This document shows positions 31,349-40,930 of a stretch of 64,000 nucleotides of DNA, one piece after another. The notes below the pieces were generated by a model. That model was not told the origin of the DNA. It saw only the letters and a list, made by a program, of their open reading frames with translations, and did not search any database. Source of the stretch: Actinomycetota bacterium (GTDB lineage: Bacteria; Actinomycetota; Acidimicrobiia; IMCC26256; PALSA-610); assembly GCA_005773635.1 (NCBI GenBank), contig SXHN01000031.1, positions 26,463-90,462 on the forward strand, written 5' to 3'. The position numbers were made by a program, and so were the translations under genes. How positions within the stretch are numbered: position 1 is the first letter of the stretch; every line of letters starts with the position of its first letter.

Positions 31349-32911
31349 TTACACCCGCGACCCTCGATCGCGCCAGTGTTCATCGCGCAATACCCGCTTG
31401 AGGAGCTTGCCGCTGTCGGTGCGCGGCAATTCGCTCCGGGTCTCCCAAGTACGCGGCCGTTTGTACTTCGCTAAGCGTTGCGCAACGAAGTCGGCGAGCT
31501 CTTCGAGATCCAGCTTCTCATCGGCTTTCGCTTGCACGACCGCATGCACGGCTTCACCCCACTCCTCGTCGGGTACCCCGAACACGGCGGCGTCAAGCAC
31601 CTTCGGATGGGCATACAACACGGCTTCGATTTCGGCAGGGTAGATATTCACACCACCTGAAATGATCATGTCCTTTTTGCGATCACAGATGTGGACGTAT
31701 CCCTCTTCGTCGACGTAGGCAACGTCACCGACTGACTTCCACGACGATTCCTCGAGTTGCGTGAGCTGTTCGGTGGTGCGGTGGTAGCCGTCCATCGCCA
31801 GACCAGTCCGTACGAATAGCTCTCCGGCTTCGCCAGTTTCGGCGACGTCGCCATCGTCTTTCACAATACGGATCTCGATATTTCCGTACGGCTTTCCGCA
31901 CGATCCGGGCTTTCGTAGCTGATCTTCGGGACGCAGGATTGTGTCCACACCAAGCTCGGTGGATCCGTATACCTCGAAGAGAAATCCGTCGCCCAGCTTC
32001 TCGATGATCTCGCATTTCAAGGCATACGGAACGGGTGCGGCATTGGCAATGAGGCACCGCATCGATGACATATCGGCCTTGGCGAGTTCGGCATCTGGCA
32101 ACGAAACGATTCGCTTCAATTGGGTCGGGGCACTGAACGTGTTGGTCACCACATGTTCGCGTACCAAACGAATCCACGCCACCGGATCAAACTTTCGCAG
32201 CACAACAATGGGCCGACCAATTGTGTGGCTTAACGACGCAAATGCGAGTGGCCCCGAGTGATATAGCGGACCCGTCGTGAGGTGCACGTCATCGGGCTGA
32301 CCGACACCCAGCTCGGCGAGCATCGCCGCGACCAGCACCCGATCGGTGCGAGTGCGCAACGCGCCCTTTGGCTTGCCCGTAGTGCCACTCGTGTAGATCA
32401 TCTGCGCACCCGCAGTCGCCGCGTCCTCTACTGCTACAGGCTCATCAACAGATTGGCCAACCAGTAGATCAGTCCATGGCATGAGGCCCTGCGGAGCGTC
32501 GCCACCGAAAGCGACCACCGTCCGCACCTTAGGAAGATCGCTGATGATGCCCGCGACAACGTCAGCGAATTCAGCATCGATCATCACGATCGCGGCGTCT
32601 GAGTTGTCGATCACGTACGCCATTTCGTGACGGGTGAAACGGTAGGAAAGCGGCACGGCAACCAGCCCGAGTTTGCGTGCCGCATGAATCACAACGAGCA
32701 CTTCGAGTGAGTTCGGCCCGCACCAGACCAACCGCTCGCCTGCTGTCGCACCCATTGCCGCCAAGCCGTTCGCGCATTGATTTACGAGGTCGTTGAGCTC
32801 ACGAAAAGTGACACGTGAGGCTGTCGCGCCTCCACTCGCATCCACAATGACCGCGGTTGAAGATCCAGCAGCGGCGGCGTGAATCGCCAGAACGTCGGGG
32901 GTTGGACTCAT
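31349..32911 (-). CDS. fatty-acyl-CoA synthetase / AMP-dependent ligase (FadD-like)
   Basis: A 520-aa ANL-superfamily adenylating enzyme. The A3 P-loop is YTSGTTGKPKGALRT, A5 is YGSTELG, A7/A8 are VGDVAYVDEEGYVHICDRKKDMIISGGVNIYP, and the A10 catalytic Lys lies in LPRTDSGKLLKR. It activates a carboxylic acid with ATP and couples it to CoA. Overall pattern is closest to actinobacterial medium/long-chain acyl-CoA ligases. It is convergent with the GNAT gene (9-bp gap) and starts about 100 bp from the divergent GH84 gene. Confidence 0.88.
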   Translation of the reverse strand: MSPTPDVLAIHAAAAGSSTAVIVDASGGATASRVTFRELNDLVNQCANGLAAMGATAGERLVWCGPNSLEVLVVIHAARKLGLVAVPLSYRFTRHEMAYVIDNSDAAIVMIDAEFADVVAGIISDLPKVRTVVAFGGDAPQGLMPWTDLLVGQSVDEPVAVEDAATAGAQMIYTSGTTGKPKGALRTRTDRVLVAAMLAELGVGQPDDVHLTTGPLYHSGPLAFASLSHTIGRPIVVLRKFDPVAWIRLVREHVVTNTFSAPTQLKRIVSLPDAELAKADMSSMRCLIANAAPVPYALKCEIIEKLGDGFLFEVYGSTELGVDTILRPEDQLRKPGSCGKPYGNIEIRIVKDDGDVAETGEAGELFVRTGLAMDGYHRTTEQLTQLEESSWKSVGDVAYVDEEGYVHICDRKKDMIISGGVNIYPAEIEAVLYAHPKVLDAAVFGVPDEEWGEAVHAVVQAKADEKLDLEELADFVAQRLAKYKRPRTWETRSELPRTDSGKLLKRVLRDEHWRDRGSRV

Positions 32912-33009
32912 AGCAACAACCTTAGACAGACCACGCAGCCCCGCGGAGAGTTCCGCCTGTTCGCCCAGGGCTTCTCAGCGCTCAACGGGTGCCCACTAGT
33001 TTCAACGGC

Positions 33010-34392
33010 ATGACGTTCGGTGTCCGAGGAATCGTTGAGGGGTTCTACGGCACGCCGTGGACGCACGCGCAGCGTCTCGACGCGCTCTCGTTTCTTGGGG
33101 CGCATGACATGAACGCGTATATGTACGCGCCCAAAGACGACGAGTTCCACCGCGCCCGTTGGCGCGAACCTTATTCCGGCGCCGCGATCGCGGAATTCGC
33201 TGCCCTTCGAATCGCAGGCGATGCGGCGGGAGTTCGAGTGGGCTTTGCCATTTCCCCTGGACTCGATATCAGCTACGCATCACAACCCGAGCGCATTCTG
33301 CTCATCGACAAGTGTGGGCCCCTGATCGATAACGGCATCGATTGGTTCTTACTTGCGCTCGACGACATTCCGATGTCCAACGGCCTCGCTGAGGCCCAGG
33401 CAGATCTTGCGAATTGGTTCCTGGGGGAACTGGAACAGCGCTGCGCCCGTCCGAGCCTGATGCTGTGCCCTACTGAATATCTCGGCACGACCGCCTCGAA
33501 GTACACGACGGACTTGGCAGCCGAATTATCGACCGAAGTCGCACTCATGTGGACCGGCCCAACGGTATGTTCACCCCAAATCACCACCAGCGACGCCAGG
33601 GCTTGGAAGGCGGCGCTGCCTCGCCACAACCTTGTAATCTGGGACAACTATCCGGTAAACGACGGCACAATGTCTACTCGTTTACATCTTGGCCCGTACC
33701 GCGGGCGCAGCCACGACCTGGATTCGGTCGCTCATGGCATTTTGTTGAACCCCATGAATCAAGCGCTTGCTTCGCGCATCCCGTTAGCAACCGCGGCGCG
33801 CTACCTCGTTGCACCAAGCTCCTACGACGCCGACGCTGAATTCGCAGCGGCGTGTAGCGACGATCAAACGCTGCTGTTTGCTACAGCCTGTTACGATGGG
33901 CCGCCTAACCCTCCTGCAACTAGTCCATTTCACGCGCTGATTGATTCGATCTTGGCCGCACCTACCGCGACCACCGCTTCACAGCGAGATCAGCTACATC
34001 AAGAACTGCTGCTCACCAAGACTGCAGCCAAAAAGCTCATAGCATCGCACTCCGATTTCGCAACCGAAGTAGCTCAGTGGGCTGAATGCGTAGTCGTCGA
34101 GTGCCGGGCGGGCCTATCGGCACTCAAAGTGCTCGATCTCTGTGCGCAAGATCCGCCGCCCGTCCTCGATGAGATGGGAGCAATGTTCACGATGGCTTTT
34201 CATTGGTCGGAAGCTCGTCGTAGCGAACACGTTGTGTTCGGCCCTCGTTTCGCGATCTACCCTGCCGTGGTGATGCACACCAGCGGCCAGCCTGCGTTCA
34301 ATGCCGACGCGGGAATTATCGAAGACTGCAACGCGATCGACGCACTGTGCCGTTTCGCCGCAGCAACATCCGACGAGGCGAACGCGCGATGA
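33010..34392 (+). CDS. GH84-family beta-N-acetylglucosaminidase
   Basis: A 460-aa protein with the glycoside hydrolase 84 catalytic TIM barrel. GVRGIVEGFYGTPWTHAQRLD and MYAPKDDEFHRARWREPY are GH84 signatures, and the catalytic Asp pair is D118-D119 (ALDDIP), which acts by substrate assistance. Family members remove terminal GlcNAc from glycans or O-GlcNAc from proteins. No signal peptide is seen, so it appears cytoplasmic. ATG 33010 is chosen because the domain begins at once, though GTG 32989 is possible. The stop overlaps the next gene (ATGA) in a three-gene amino-sugar operon. Confidence 0.85.
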   Translation: MTFGVRGIVEGFYGTPWTHAQRLDALSFLGAHDMNAYMYAPKDDEFHRARWREPYSGAAIAEFAALRIAGDAAGVRVGFAISPGLDISYASQPERILLIDKCGPLIDNGIDWFLLALDDIPMSNGLAEAQADLANWFLGELEQRCARPSLMLCPTEYLGTTASKYTTDLAAELSTEVALMWTGPTVCSPQITTSDARAWKAALPRHNLVIWDNYPVNDGTMSTRLHLGPYRGRSHDLDSVAHGILLNPMNQALASRIPLATAARYLVAPSSYDADAEFAAACSDDQTLLFATACYDGPPNPPATSPFHALIDSILAAPTATTASQRDQLHQELLLTKTAAKKLIASHSDFATEVAQWAECVVVECRAGLSALKVLDLCAQDPPPVLDEMGAMFTMAFHWSEARRSEHVVFGPRFAIYPAVVMHTSGQPAFNADAGIIEDCNAIDALCRFAAATSDEANAR

Positions 34393-35102
34393 CACTCGAT
34401 CTCACGGTCGTGATGCCCGCGTTCAACGAGGCCGCAATTCTTCGTACGTCGGTGAACGAAGTCGCATCGGGGCTCCGGGAGCGAGACCTGAGTTTCGAGA
34501 TCATCGTGGTCGAAAACGGTTCGAAAGACGGCACACTTGAACTCGCCCATGGCCTACGTGCCGAGCACCCGGAGCTCATCGTCGAATCGTTGAACGCGGC
34601 CGACTACGGCGCGGCACTTCGTCACGGTCTGTTGCTCGCTCAGGGTGAAAGCGTGGTCAATTTCGACTGCGACTATTACGACCTTGACTTCATGGATCGA
34701 GCGGTGCGCCTCGTTGCGGCTCAGGACGGCCCTGCAGTGGTCGTCGGCTCAAAGCGGATGGACGGAGCCGACGATCAACGAGTTTGGATTCGCCGCCTTG
34801 TCACGATGGTGTTCTCAACGATCCTGAAGGTCGGCTACGGCCTGAAGCTCTCCGATACCCACGGAATGAAAGCAATGCGTCGCAACGTCGTCACCCAATA
34901 CGCTCGGCAGTGCCACCTCGGCCGCGATCTTTTCGACACCGAATTGATTTTGCGTGTCGAGCGAGCAGGCCTTCCGACGAGCGAGATCGCCGTTTCGGTC
35001 GAGGAACGACGCCCCGCCCGCACATCGATTATTAGGCGAGTGCCGCGCACGCTTACCGGCCTCGCCAAACTCTGGTTCGCGCTACGCGACACCGCTGTAT
35101 GA
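34389..35102 (+). CDS. GT2-family glycosyltransferase (dolichyl-phosphate mannosyltransferase-like)
   Basis: A 237-aa GT-A glycosyltransferase. The nucleotide-sugar-binding start is LTVVMPAFNEAAIL, followed by IIVVENGSKDGT, a D-x-D-like metal motif (NFDCDYYDLDF) and KLSDTHGMKAMRR. A basic C-terminus (SIIRRVPRTLTGLAKLWFALRD) lacks a clear membrane helix. The family transfers sugars to lipid or other carriers. Start 34389 overlaps the GH84 stop, and the stop overlaps the nagA start, both as ATGA, which argues for a linked amino-sugar or glycoconjugate role. Confidence 0.8.
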   Translation: MTLDLTVVMPAFNEAAILRTSVNEVASGLRERDLSFEIIVVENGSKDGTLELAHGLRAEHPELIVESLNAADYGAALRHGLLLAQGESVVNFDCDYYDLDFMDRAVRLVAAQDGPAVVVGSKRMDGADDQRVWIRRLVTMVFSTILKVGYGLKLSDTHGMKAMRRNVVTQYARQCHLGRDLFDTELILRVERAGLPTSEIAVSVEERRPARTSIIRRVPRTLTGLAKLWFALRDTAV

Positions 35103-36193
35103 CCCCTACGCACACAGCCGGCACCACGACTCAAATCGTCGGTCGAAATGCAACTGTGCAATTCGAAGGCCCGACGATCACAAAGGTCACTTCGGGCGAC
35201 GCCAGCAGCAGAGTGTTTATCGCTCCGGGGTTCGTAGACCTCCAGGTCAACGGCGTGGATGCAGTCGACTTCGGAATCGCAAAAGATGCACGCACGATCG
35301 CTCACGCGCTCACCCAGATGGCCGAGCACGGCACGACCGCATGCCTACCCACAATTGTCACAGCCGAACTCGACCAATATGACGACACCCTCGACCGAAT
35401 TCGAGAAGCGCAAGCCCTGAGCGACGCGCAACAACGAAGCCAGATTTTAGGAGTGCATCTCGAAGGTCCGTTCCTCGGCGGCGCTACTGGCGCACACCCC
35501 CGGCATCTGATTCGGCCGGTCGATATTCGGTGGCTGACCGCATTGATCGAACGGCATAGTGATCTCATCCGGCTCGTCACGCTTGCTCCGGAAGCAGACC
35601 CTGGCTTCGAAGGCATCGCGCTACTCAAAGAACACAACATTCTTGTTGCGCTCGGCCACTCGAATTGCTCGTACGAAACTGCCGTCTCGGCAATCGACGC
35701 AGGTGCGACGATCGCGACCCACCTCTTCAATGGTATGAGTGGCCTGCATCATCGCGACCCGGGTTTGGCGACCGCAGCGTTGCTCGATGATCGCATCACA
35801 CCAACGCTCATCGCCGACCTCCACCATGTGAGCGCGCCCGCAATAGGAGTGGCACTCGCGACGAAGCAACGCATCGCGCTCATAACCGATTCGGTGGCGC
35901 CCGGTGCAGGTGAATCCGGCAGCATGAAGATCGAGCAGCGGGGCGGGGCAGTATTCCTCGAAGATGGCACGCTCGCAGGATCTGTCATTCACATGATCGA
36001 CGCAGTACGAATCCTTGTTGGCCTCGGCATATCAATCGAGCGAGCAGTGACCATGGCAGCAACCGTTCCGTGTGACCTATTAGGGCGCAATGATCTTGGT
36101 CGCCTCACACCAGGCGCCGCAGCAAACCTTGTCGAGTTGCATTTCGAATCAGCAGCGTTACAACGCGTTTGGCTTCACGGCGCACCAATCTGA
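35099..36193 (+). CDS. nagA: N-acetylglucosamine-6-phosphate deacetylase
   Basis: A 364-aa amidohydrolase-superfamily enzyme. PGFVDLQVNG is the NagA opening, then H-L-E122-G-P-F (metal Glu), LGH187SN and ATH208LFNGM (metal His), and ITD264SVAP (catalytic Asp). It converts GlcNAc-6-P to GlcN-6-P and acetate. No nagB or GlcNAc kinase is in the window. With the GH84 enzyme upstream it suggests intracellular use of GlcNAc released from glycans or peptidoglycan. The 3' end overlaps the convergent transporter gene by 19 bp. Confidence 0.88.
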   Translation: MTPTHTAGTTTQIVGRNATVQFEGPTITKVTSGDASSRVFIAPGFVDLQVNGVDAVDFGIAKDARTIAHALTQMAEHGTTACLPTIVTAELDQYDDTLDRIREAQALSDAQQRSQILGVHLEGPFLGGATGAHPRHLIRPVDIRWLTALIERHSDLIRLVTLAPEADPGFEGIALLKEHNILVALGHSNCSYETAVSAIDAGATIATHLFNGMSGLHHRDPGLATAALLDDRITPTLIADLHHVSAPAIGVALATKQRIALITDSVAPGAGESGSMKIEQRGGAVFLEDGTLAGSVIHMIDAVRILVGLGISIERAVTMAATVPCDLLGRNDLGRLTPGAAANLVELHFESAALQRVWLHGAPI

Positions 36194-37101
36194 GCCACCG
36201 GCTCAGAGGTGCGCGACCCGACACCTCGACTCGCAACGTACGCGCCACACAGCACCAACGGAATACCAGTCAACGAAAGCCATTCAATGTGGTCGTGGCG
36301 GATCATCACGCCAACAACGATCGCAACAATTGGAGCGAAGTACGTGCTCAATACGCCGCGAGTGGCGCCCACTCGTCCAATCAGTGTTCCTGCGGCGATG
36401 AACGCGATTCCGGTGCCGAACACACCGAGCGCGAGCACGCTGAGCAAGGCGCCCCACGAAAAGTCAGAACGCGTAACGCCAACAACAGCAAACGGAGTAG
36501 TCACGACAATTGCGATGCCTTGAGCTCGCCATAGAACCGGCAGCGTTCCGTATTGCATTTGCAGCGGCACCATCACGTTGGTGGCAATGCCGTAACACGT
36601 CACTGCCACCAGACACAGCACCACACCCAGCGCGCCCGCGTTCGCGCCTCCAGCGAGTTTGGGCGCGGCGATAAGCCCGGTGCCAACAAATCCGATCAGG
36701 AGCCCCACAAACTGACGCCGCGTCGCTCGACGGTTAAAAGCCAACACCGCGATCATCGCCGTCAGGATGGGCACGCCACTATTGAGCATCCCGGCGAGTG
36801 CCGAACTAATCCATTGCCCCGCTAACGCAAAGCAGGTAAAGGGAATGGCCATCCATGTCGCCGCGACGACCGCGATGCGTGGCCACGCCTCACGTGGCAT
36901 ACGTACGCCGCGAGCTTGGCTGAACGCGCCCAACGTTGCGAAGCCTCCCGCCACTCGGCCAGTCGCGATCACCAGTGGGCTGAACTGCTCGAGGGCTCGC
37001 GCAATCAATACGAACGAGCACCCCCACATGATCGCCGCGGTCGCGAGCAAACCCCATTCCTGAATACCAAACGGATGAGACTCCGGCTGCGGCCCAAACA
37101 C
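36175..37101 (-). CDS. EamA/DMT-family transporter
   Basis: A 308-aa protein with about ten transmembrane helices in two EamA repeats. The first contains WGLLATAAIMWGCSFVLIARALEQFSPLVIATGRVAGG and the second GALGVVLCLVAVTCYGIATNVMVPLQMQYG. The family exports amino acids, nucleobases or other metabolites, and the substrate is unknown. It begins with GTG at 37101, divergent from a small hypothetical gene by 75 bp, and its end overlaps nagA tail to tail. Confidence 0.82.
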   Translation of the reverse strand: MFGPQPESHPFGIQEWGLLATAAIMWGCSFVLIARALEQFSPLVIATGRVAGGFATLGAFSQARGVRMPREAWPRIAVVAATWMAIPFTCFALAGQWISSALAGMLNSGVPILTAMIAVLAFNRRATRRQFVGLLIGFVGTGLIAAPKLAGGANAGALGVVLCLVAVTCYGIATNVMVPLQMQYGTLPVLWRAQGIAIVVTTPFAVVGVTRSDFSWGALLSVLALGVFGTGIAFIAAGTLIGRVGATRGVLSTYFAPIVAIVVGVMIRHDHIEWLSLTGIPLVLCGAYVASRGVGSRTSEPVAQIGAP

Positions 37102-37176
37102 GCGCTGAACCTAGGCGACGCGATCCAGACAGCTGCCGTGGTATTTCGACCGCTGGGTTGCAATAGCGTGCGGGAT

Positions 37177-37569
37177 ATGCAGATCGTTTCAGCACTGTTC
37201 ATGGACAACGTCGATTTCCGCCGCGAATTCGAAGGCGGGCCAACAAAAATCGACATCACCGGCGCATACTTCTCGACTCACGTCGACGGAGCCTTCCCGA
37301 CGACGCTCACTCCCCACCTCTTGGTATTGCTACGCGCCGAACACGAATCTGCTCGGTCTGGGACCCTCGAAGTGACCTTTTGTAAAGAAGGCACCGACGA
37401 AGAAGTTGGGCGCCATCGGGCCCCGGTCATGATTCAGGCCCCAGGCAAGTTTTTCTACCAACTGGTACGTCCCGAACTCACGTTTACCGAACCTGGCACG
37501 ATTGAGGCACGCTGCGTGATCCCCGAAACCGGCTCGGCCGTCGTCACGCCACTGACCGTGATGATGTAA
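37177..37569 (+). CDS. conserved hypothetical protein (resembles DUF6941)
   Basis: A 130-aa beta-rich protein without signal peptide or membrane segment (MQIVSALFMDNVDFRREFEGGPTKIDITGAYFSTHVDGAFPTTLTPHLLVLLRA). The pattern of an N-terminal 'VSALF.D', a central 'G.YF..H....FP' and a jelly-roll-like second half reminds me of DUF6941, but I cannot confirm it. ATG 37177 is chosen since the track's 87-residue extension is antisense to the transporter. It lies 55 bp upstream of the FIST gene and may be cotranscribed with it. Confidence 0.6.
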   Translation: MQIVSALFMDNVDFRREFEGGPTKIDITGAYFSTHVDGAFPTTLTPHLLVLLRAEHESARSGTLEVTFCKEGTDEEVGRHRAPVMIQAPGKFFYQLVRPELTFTEPGTIEARCVIPETGSAVVTPLTVMM

Positions 37570-37624
37570 TTGCCCGGTTTGCCCCTTCAGCCACTCTCCG
37601 TGAGAGCCGAATCCTGATCTCGAC

Positions 37625-38815
37625 ATGATTCGCTACGCAGCATCACTTTCCCAACATCCCATCCCGGTCGAAGCAGTCGGCGAATGCGTCGGCGAGGTCT
37701 TAGAACGATTCGGATCGCACAAACCGGATCTGGTTGTCGTTTTCGCCACCGAGCATTACGTCGGCGCGATGCCCGACATCAACGACGCAATCCAGAAGTT
37801 GCTCGAACCTGAATCACTCATAGGCTGCACCGCGGCCGCGGTTGCCGGTGGTGGCCTTGAGGTCGAAGATGGCCCGGCGTTGAGTATTTGGGCAGCCCAC
37901 TGGGGCGGCGGCCGAGCCACCACCATGCACCTCGAAACTGTGGAAGAACTCGACGGCACGCGCATCGTCGGATGGCCTGAAGATCTCTCAGCCCGCGGCA
38001 CGCTGTTGTTGCTTGCCGACCCATACAGCTTTCCCACCAGTGACTTTCTCAGCATGGCAAACGCCAATCTCGATCAACTCACTGTGATTGGCGGTATTGC
38101 CAGTGCGGGCCGAGGCCCCGGCGGCAATCGATTGCTCATCGATGAACAGCAGCGCACCCACGGCGCAGTCGCAGTGCTGCTCGATGAACGAGTCCCCACC
38201 TGGACGGCGGTTTCGCAGGGGTGCCGGCCGATCGGTCAACCGATGACCATCACGAAATCTGAACGCAACGTGATTCATCAACTCGCCGGGCAGCCAGCCT
38301 TCACGCGCCTTCAAGAAGTCGCGGCCGCGATGCCCGACGAAGAACGCGAATTACTGAGCAACGGTCTGCACATAGGGATCGTGGTCGACGAACACAAAAT
38401 CGATTTCGCCCGAGGCGACTTTCTCGTTCGAAACGTGCTGGGCGCCAACCCAGCCGATGGCAGCGTCACCGTTGGCGAATTCGTCGAGGTGGGTCAAACA
38501 GTCCAGTTTCATGTGCGTGATGCAATATCGGCCGACGACGATCTTCGTATCGTGGCGGGGCGGGCAATCCGAGGGCGGCGCGACGCCACAGCAGCACTGA
38601 TGTTTACCTGCAACGGGCGAGGCCGACACCTCTTTGGAATGCCAAATCACGATGCAGAGGTCGTCCAAGAACTCGGCCATGGCTACGTCGCTATGGGCGG
38701 AATGTTCTGCGGCGGCGAAATCGGCCCCGTAGGCGGTAAGACATTTCTTCACGGCTTTACGGCGAGCCTCGCGTTATTCGGCGACGAAGTCCTGGTAGAC
38801 GACGACCCGACTTGA
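37625..38815 (+). CDS. FIST-domain sensory protein
   Basis: A 396-aa protein with FIST_N (~residues 25-220; HKPDLVVVFATEHY, LIGCTAAAVAGGG, VIGGIASAGRGPGG) followed by FIST_C (~230-380; ending LGHGYVAMGGMFCGGEIGPVGGKTFLHGFTASLALF). FIST is a predicted ligand-sensing module, probably for small molecules such as amino acids, found alone or with signalling domains. No output domain is attached. There is no membrane segment, so it is cytoplasmic. The next gene is transketolase after 100 bp with nothing obvious between. Confidence 0.85.
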   Translation: MIRYAASLSQHPIPVEAVGECVGEVLERFGSHKPDLVVVFATEHYVGAMPDINDAIQKLLEPESLIGCTAAAVAGGGLEVEDGPALSIWAAHWGGGRATTMHLETVEELDGTRIVGWPEDLSARGTLLLLADPYSFPTSDFLSMANANLDQLTVIGGIASAGRGPGGNRLLIDEQQRTHGAVAVLLDERVPTWTAVSQGCRPIGQPMTITKSERNVIHQLAGQPAFTRLQEVAAAMPDEERELLSNGLHIGIVVDEHKIDFARGDFLVRNVLGANPADGSVTVGEFVEVGQTVQFHVRDAISADDDLRIVAGRAIRGRRDATAALMFTCNGRGRHLFGMPNHDAEVVQELGHGYVAMGGMFCGGEIGPVGGKTFLHGFTASLALFGDEVLVDDDPT

Positions 38816-38915
38816 GTTTCCGCGGCGGTGCCAGATGGTGCTCGGCTGCGTTTTGAACCACCGTTTGTGATCTCACGGCACGTAGTCTCGGTCCAAGCGG
38901 AAGGGGTCCATCATC

Positions 38916-40910
38916 GTGTCGAACGCCGAACTCGAATCACTCGCAGTCAACGTCATCCGAGGCCTATCTATGGACGCGGTACAAACCGCGAATTCAGGCC
39001 ACCCTGGCACTCCAATGGCGTTAGCGCCGCTCGCACATGTGCTGTACACAAGGATCATGCGCTACGACGCCAACGACCCGCAGTGGTTCGACCGCGACCG
39101 TTTTGTGTTATCGGCCGGGCACGCGTCGATGTTGCTGTATTCGACGCTGTACCTCACAGGCTACGGCCTCACGCTCGATGATCTGAAGGCCTTCCGGCAG
39201 TGGGGTTCGGCCACCCCGGGACATCCGGAATACGGCCACACCGCGGGGGTCGAGGTCACTACTGGCCCACTCGGTCAAGGATTCGCGAACGGCGTCGGGA
39301 TTGCGCTCGCCGAAGCAAACCTACGAGCGCGGTTCGGTGCCGAAGTCTGCAACCACAATGTTTTCGCGATATGCGGTGATGGCGACCTCATGGAAGGCGT
39401 CACGCATGAGGCCGCGTCGCTCGCGGGCCATTTGAAACTCGGCAAACTCGTCTACGTCTACGACGACAACCACATCACGATTGACGGGCCGACCGAACTC
39501 GCCTATAGCGACAATGTTCGGCTCCGATTCGAGGGCTATGGGTGGCAGGTGATCGAACTCGGTGAGGTTGCCGAGGATCTTGACGCGCTCGAAGCAGGCC
39601 TACGAGCTGGTATCGCCGAATCCCAACGACCGACATTGCTGATTTTGCGCAGCCACATCGGGTTTCCGTCGCCGAAGGTCACCGATACCTCCGATGCACA
39701 TGGCAATCCACTCGGCAATGAAGAAATCGCCATCACCAAAGCAATCATGGGCTTGCCGGTTGATCAGTCGTTCCACGTCCCCGACGAAGTGCTTTCGTTC
39801 TATCGTGCTGCCGGGCGCCGAGGGTCCGTCGAACGCGAACGGCGTGAAGCACAGCGCGCACAATGGGCGGCCTTGCATCCGCAACGAGCTGCCGAACTCG
39901 AAGCATGCACATCGCAACGCGGGCTCGAAGGCTGGGCTGCAAAGTTGCCGACCTGGGCCGCAGGCGAATCCGTCGCTACGCGTAATGCGAGCAAGGACGT
40001 GCTCGCGGCGATCTTCGATGTAGTACCTGGGTTAGTCGGCGGCGGGGCCGATTTAACCGGCAACACCGGCACCATGATCAAGAGTGGCGGAATCTTCAAT
40101 GACACCAATGCGGACGGCCGCATCGTGCACTTCGGGATTCGAGAACACGGCATGGGCTCGATTGCCGTCGGTATGTCAGTATCCGCAATGCTTCCATTTA
40201 TCGGCACCTTCTTTGTGTTTTCCGACTACATGCGACCTCCTGCGCGAATCGCCGCACTTGCGCAACACAAAGTGGCATTCGTATGGACACACGATTCGGT
40301 TGGTGTTGGAGAAGACGGCCCAACCCATCAACCGGTCGAACAGATCGCATCGCTGCGAGCTATGCCGGGACTCAAAGTGATCAGGCCTGCCGATGCCAAC
40401 GAGACTTCCTACGCGTGGCAATGCCATATCGACGGCAACGGCCCGACGGCTTTGCTCCTCACCCGTCAAAACACGCCTGTGCTCAACGGCTCGGCCGAAC
40501 GTGGTGCGCTGGGCGTCGCCGCGGGCGCGTATGTACTGGTGGATGAATCACAGGAGGATCATCTTGATCTCGTGCTCATCGGTACCGGGTCCGAGGTTGC
40601 GCACTGCGTCGGGGCAGCCGAGGAACTCAGCGCCGCTGGCCTTTCAGTCCGCGTTGTTTCGATGCCATCTTGGGACGCATTTGAGATTCAGTCGAGCGAA
40701 TATCGCGCCGATGTACTGCCGCCAGGAGTCCCGACCCTTGCTGTTGAGGCCGGAGTCAGCTTCGGATGGTCGAAATACGCGGACGACACTGTCGCAATCG
40801 ACCGTTTCGGCGCTTCGGCTCCGGGGAACACAGTGATGGACAAGTTTGGATTCACACCAACAGCAGTCGCTGAACGTGCCCGCGCCCTACTTGCGCTCGA
40901 CGCAACGTGA
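38916..40910 (+). CDS. tkt: transketolase
   Basis: A 664-aa thiamine-diphosphate enzyme of the pentose phosphate pathway. The N-terminal domain has NSGHPGTPMALAPLAHVLYTRIM, GHASMLLYSTLYLTGY, TGPLGQGFANGVGIA and the ThDP motif GDGDLMEGVTHEAASLAGHL...DDNHITIDG. The middle pyrimidine domain has FGIREHGMGSIAVGMS and HDSVGVGEDGPTHQPVEQ, and the C-terminal domain ends the protein. A GTG start at 38916 has GGAAGGGG about 12 nt upstream. Transaldolase follows 20 bp later. Confidence 0.93.
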   Translation: MSNAELESLAVNVIRGLSMDAVQTANSGHPGTPMALAPLAHVLYTRIMRYDANDPQWFDRDRFVLSAGHASMLLYSTLYLTGYGLTLDDLKAFRQWGSATPGHPEYGHTAGVEVTTGPLGQGFANGVGIALAEANLRARFGAEVCNHNVFAICGDGDLMEGVTHEAASLAGHLKLGKLVYVYDDNHITIDGPTELAYSDNVRLRFEGYGWQVIELGEVAEDLDALEAGLRAGIAESQRPTLLILRSHIGFPSPKVTDTSDAHGNPLGNEEIAITKAIMGLPVDQSFHVPDEVLSFYRAAGRRGSVERERREAQRAQWAALHPQRAAELEACTSQRGLEGWAAKLPTWAAGESVATRNASKDVLAAIFDVVPGLVGGGADLTGNTGTMIKSGGIFNDTNADGRIVHFGIREHGMGSIAVGMSVSAMLPFIGTFFVFSDYMRPPARIAALAQHKVAFVWTHDSVGVGEDGPTHQPVEQIASLRAMPGLKVIRPADANETSYAWQCHIDGNGPTALLLTRQNTPVLNGSAERGALGVAAGAYVLVDESQEDHLDLVLIGTGSEVAHCVGAAEELSAAGLSVRVVSMPSWDAFEIQSSEYRADVLPPGVPTLAVEAGVSFGWSKYADDTVAIDRFGASAPGNTVMDKFGFTPTAVAERARALLALDAT

Positions 40911-40930
40911 CTTCACCCGAGGAGCAATTC

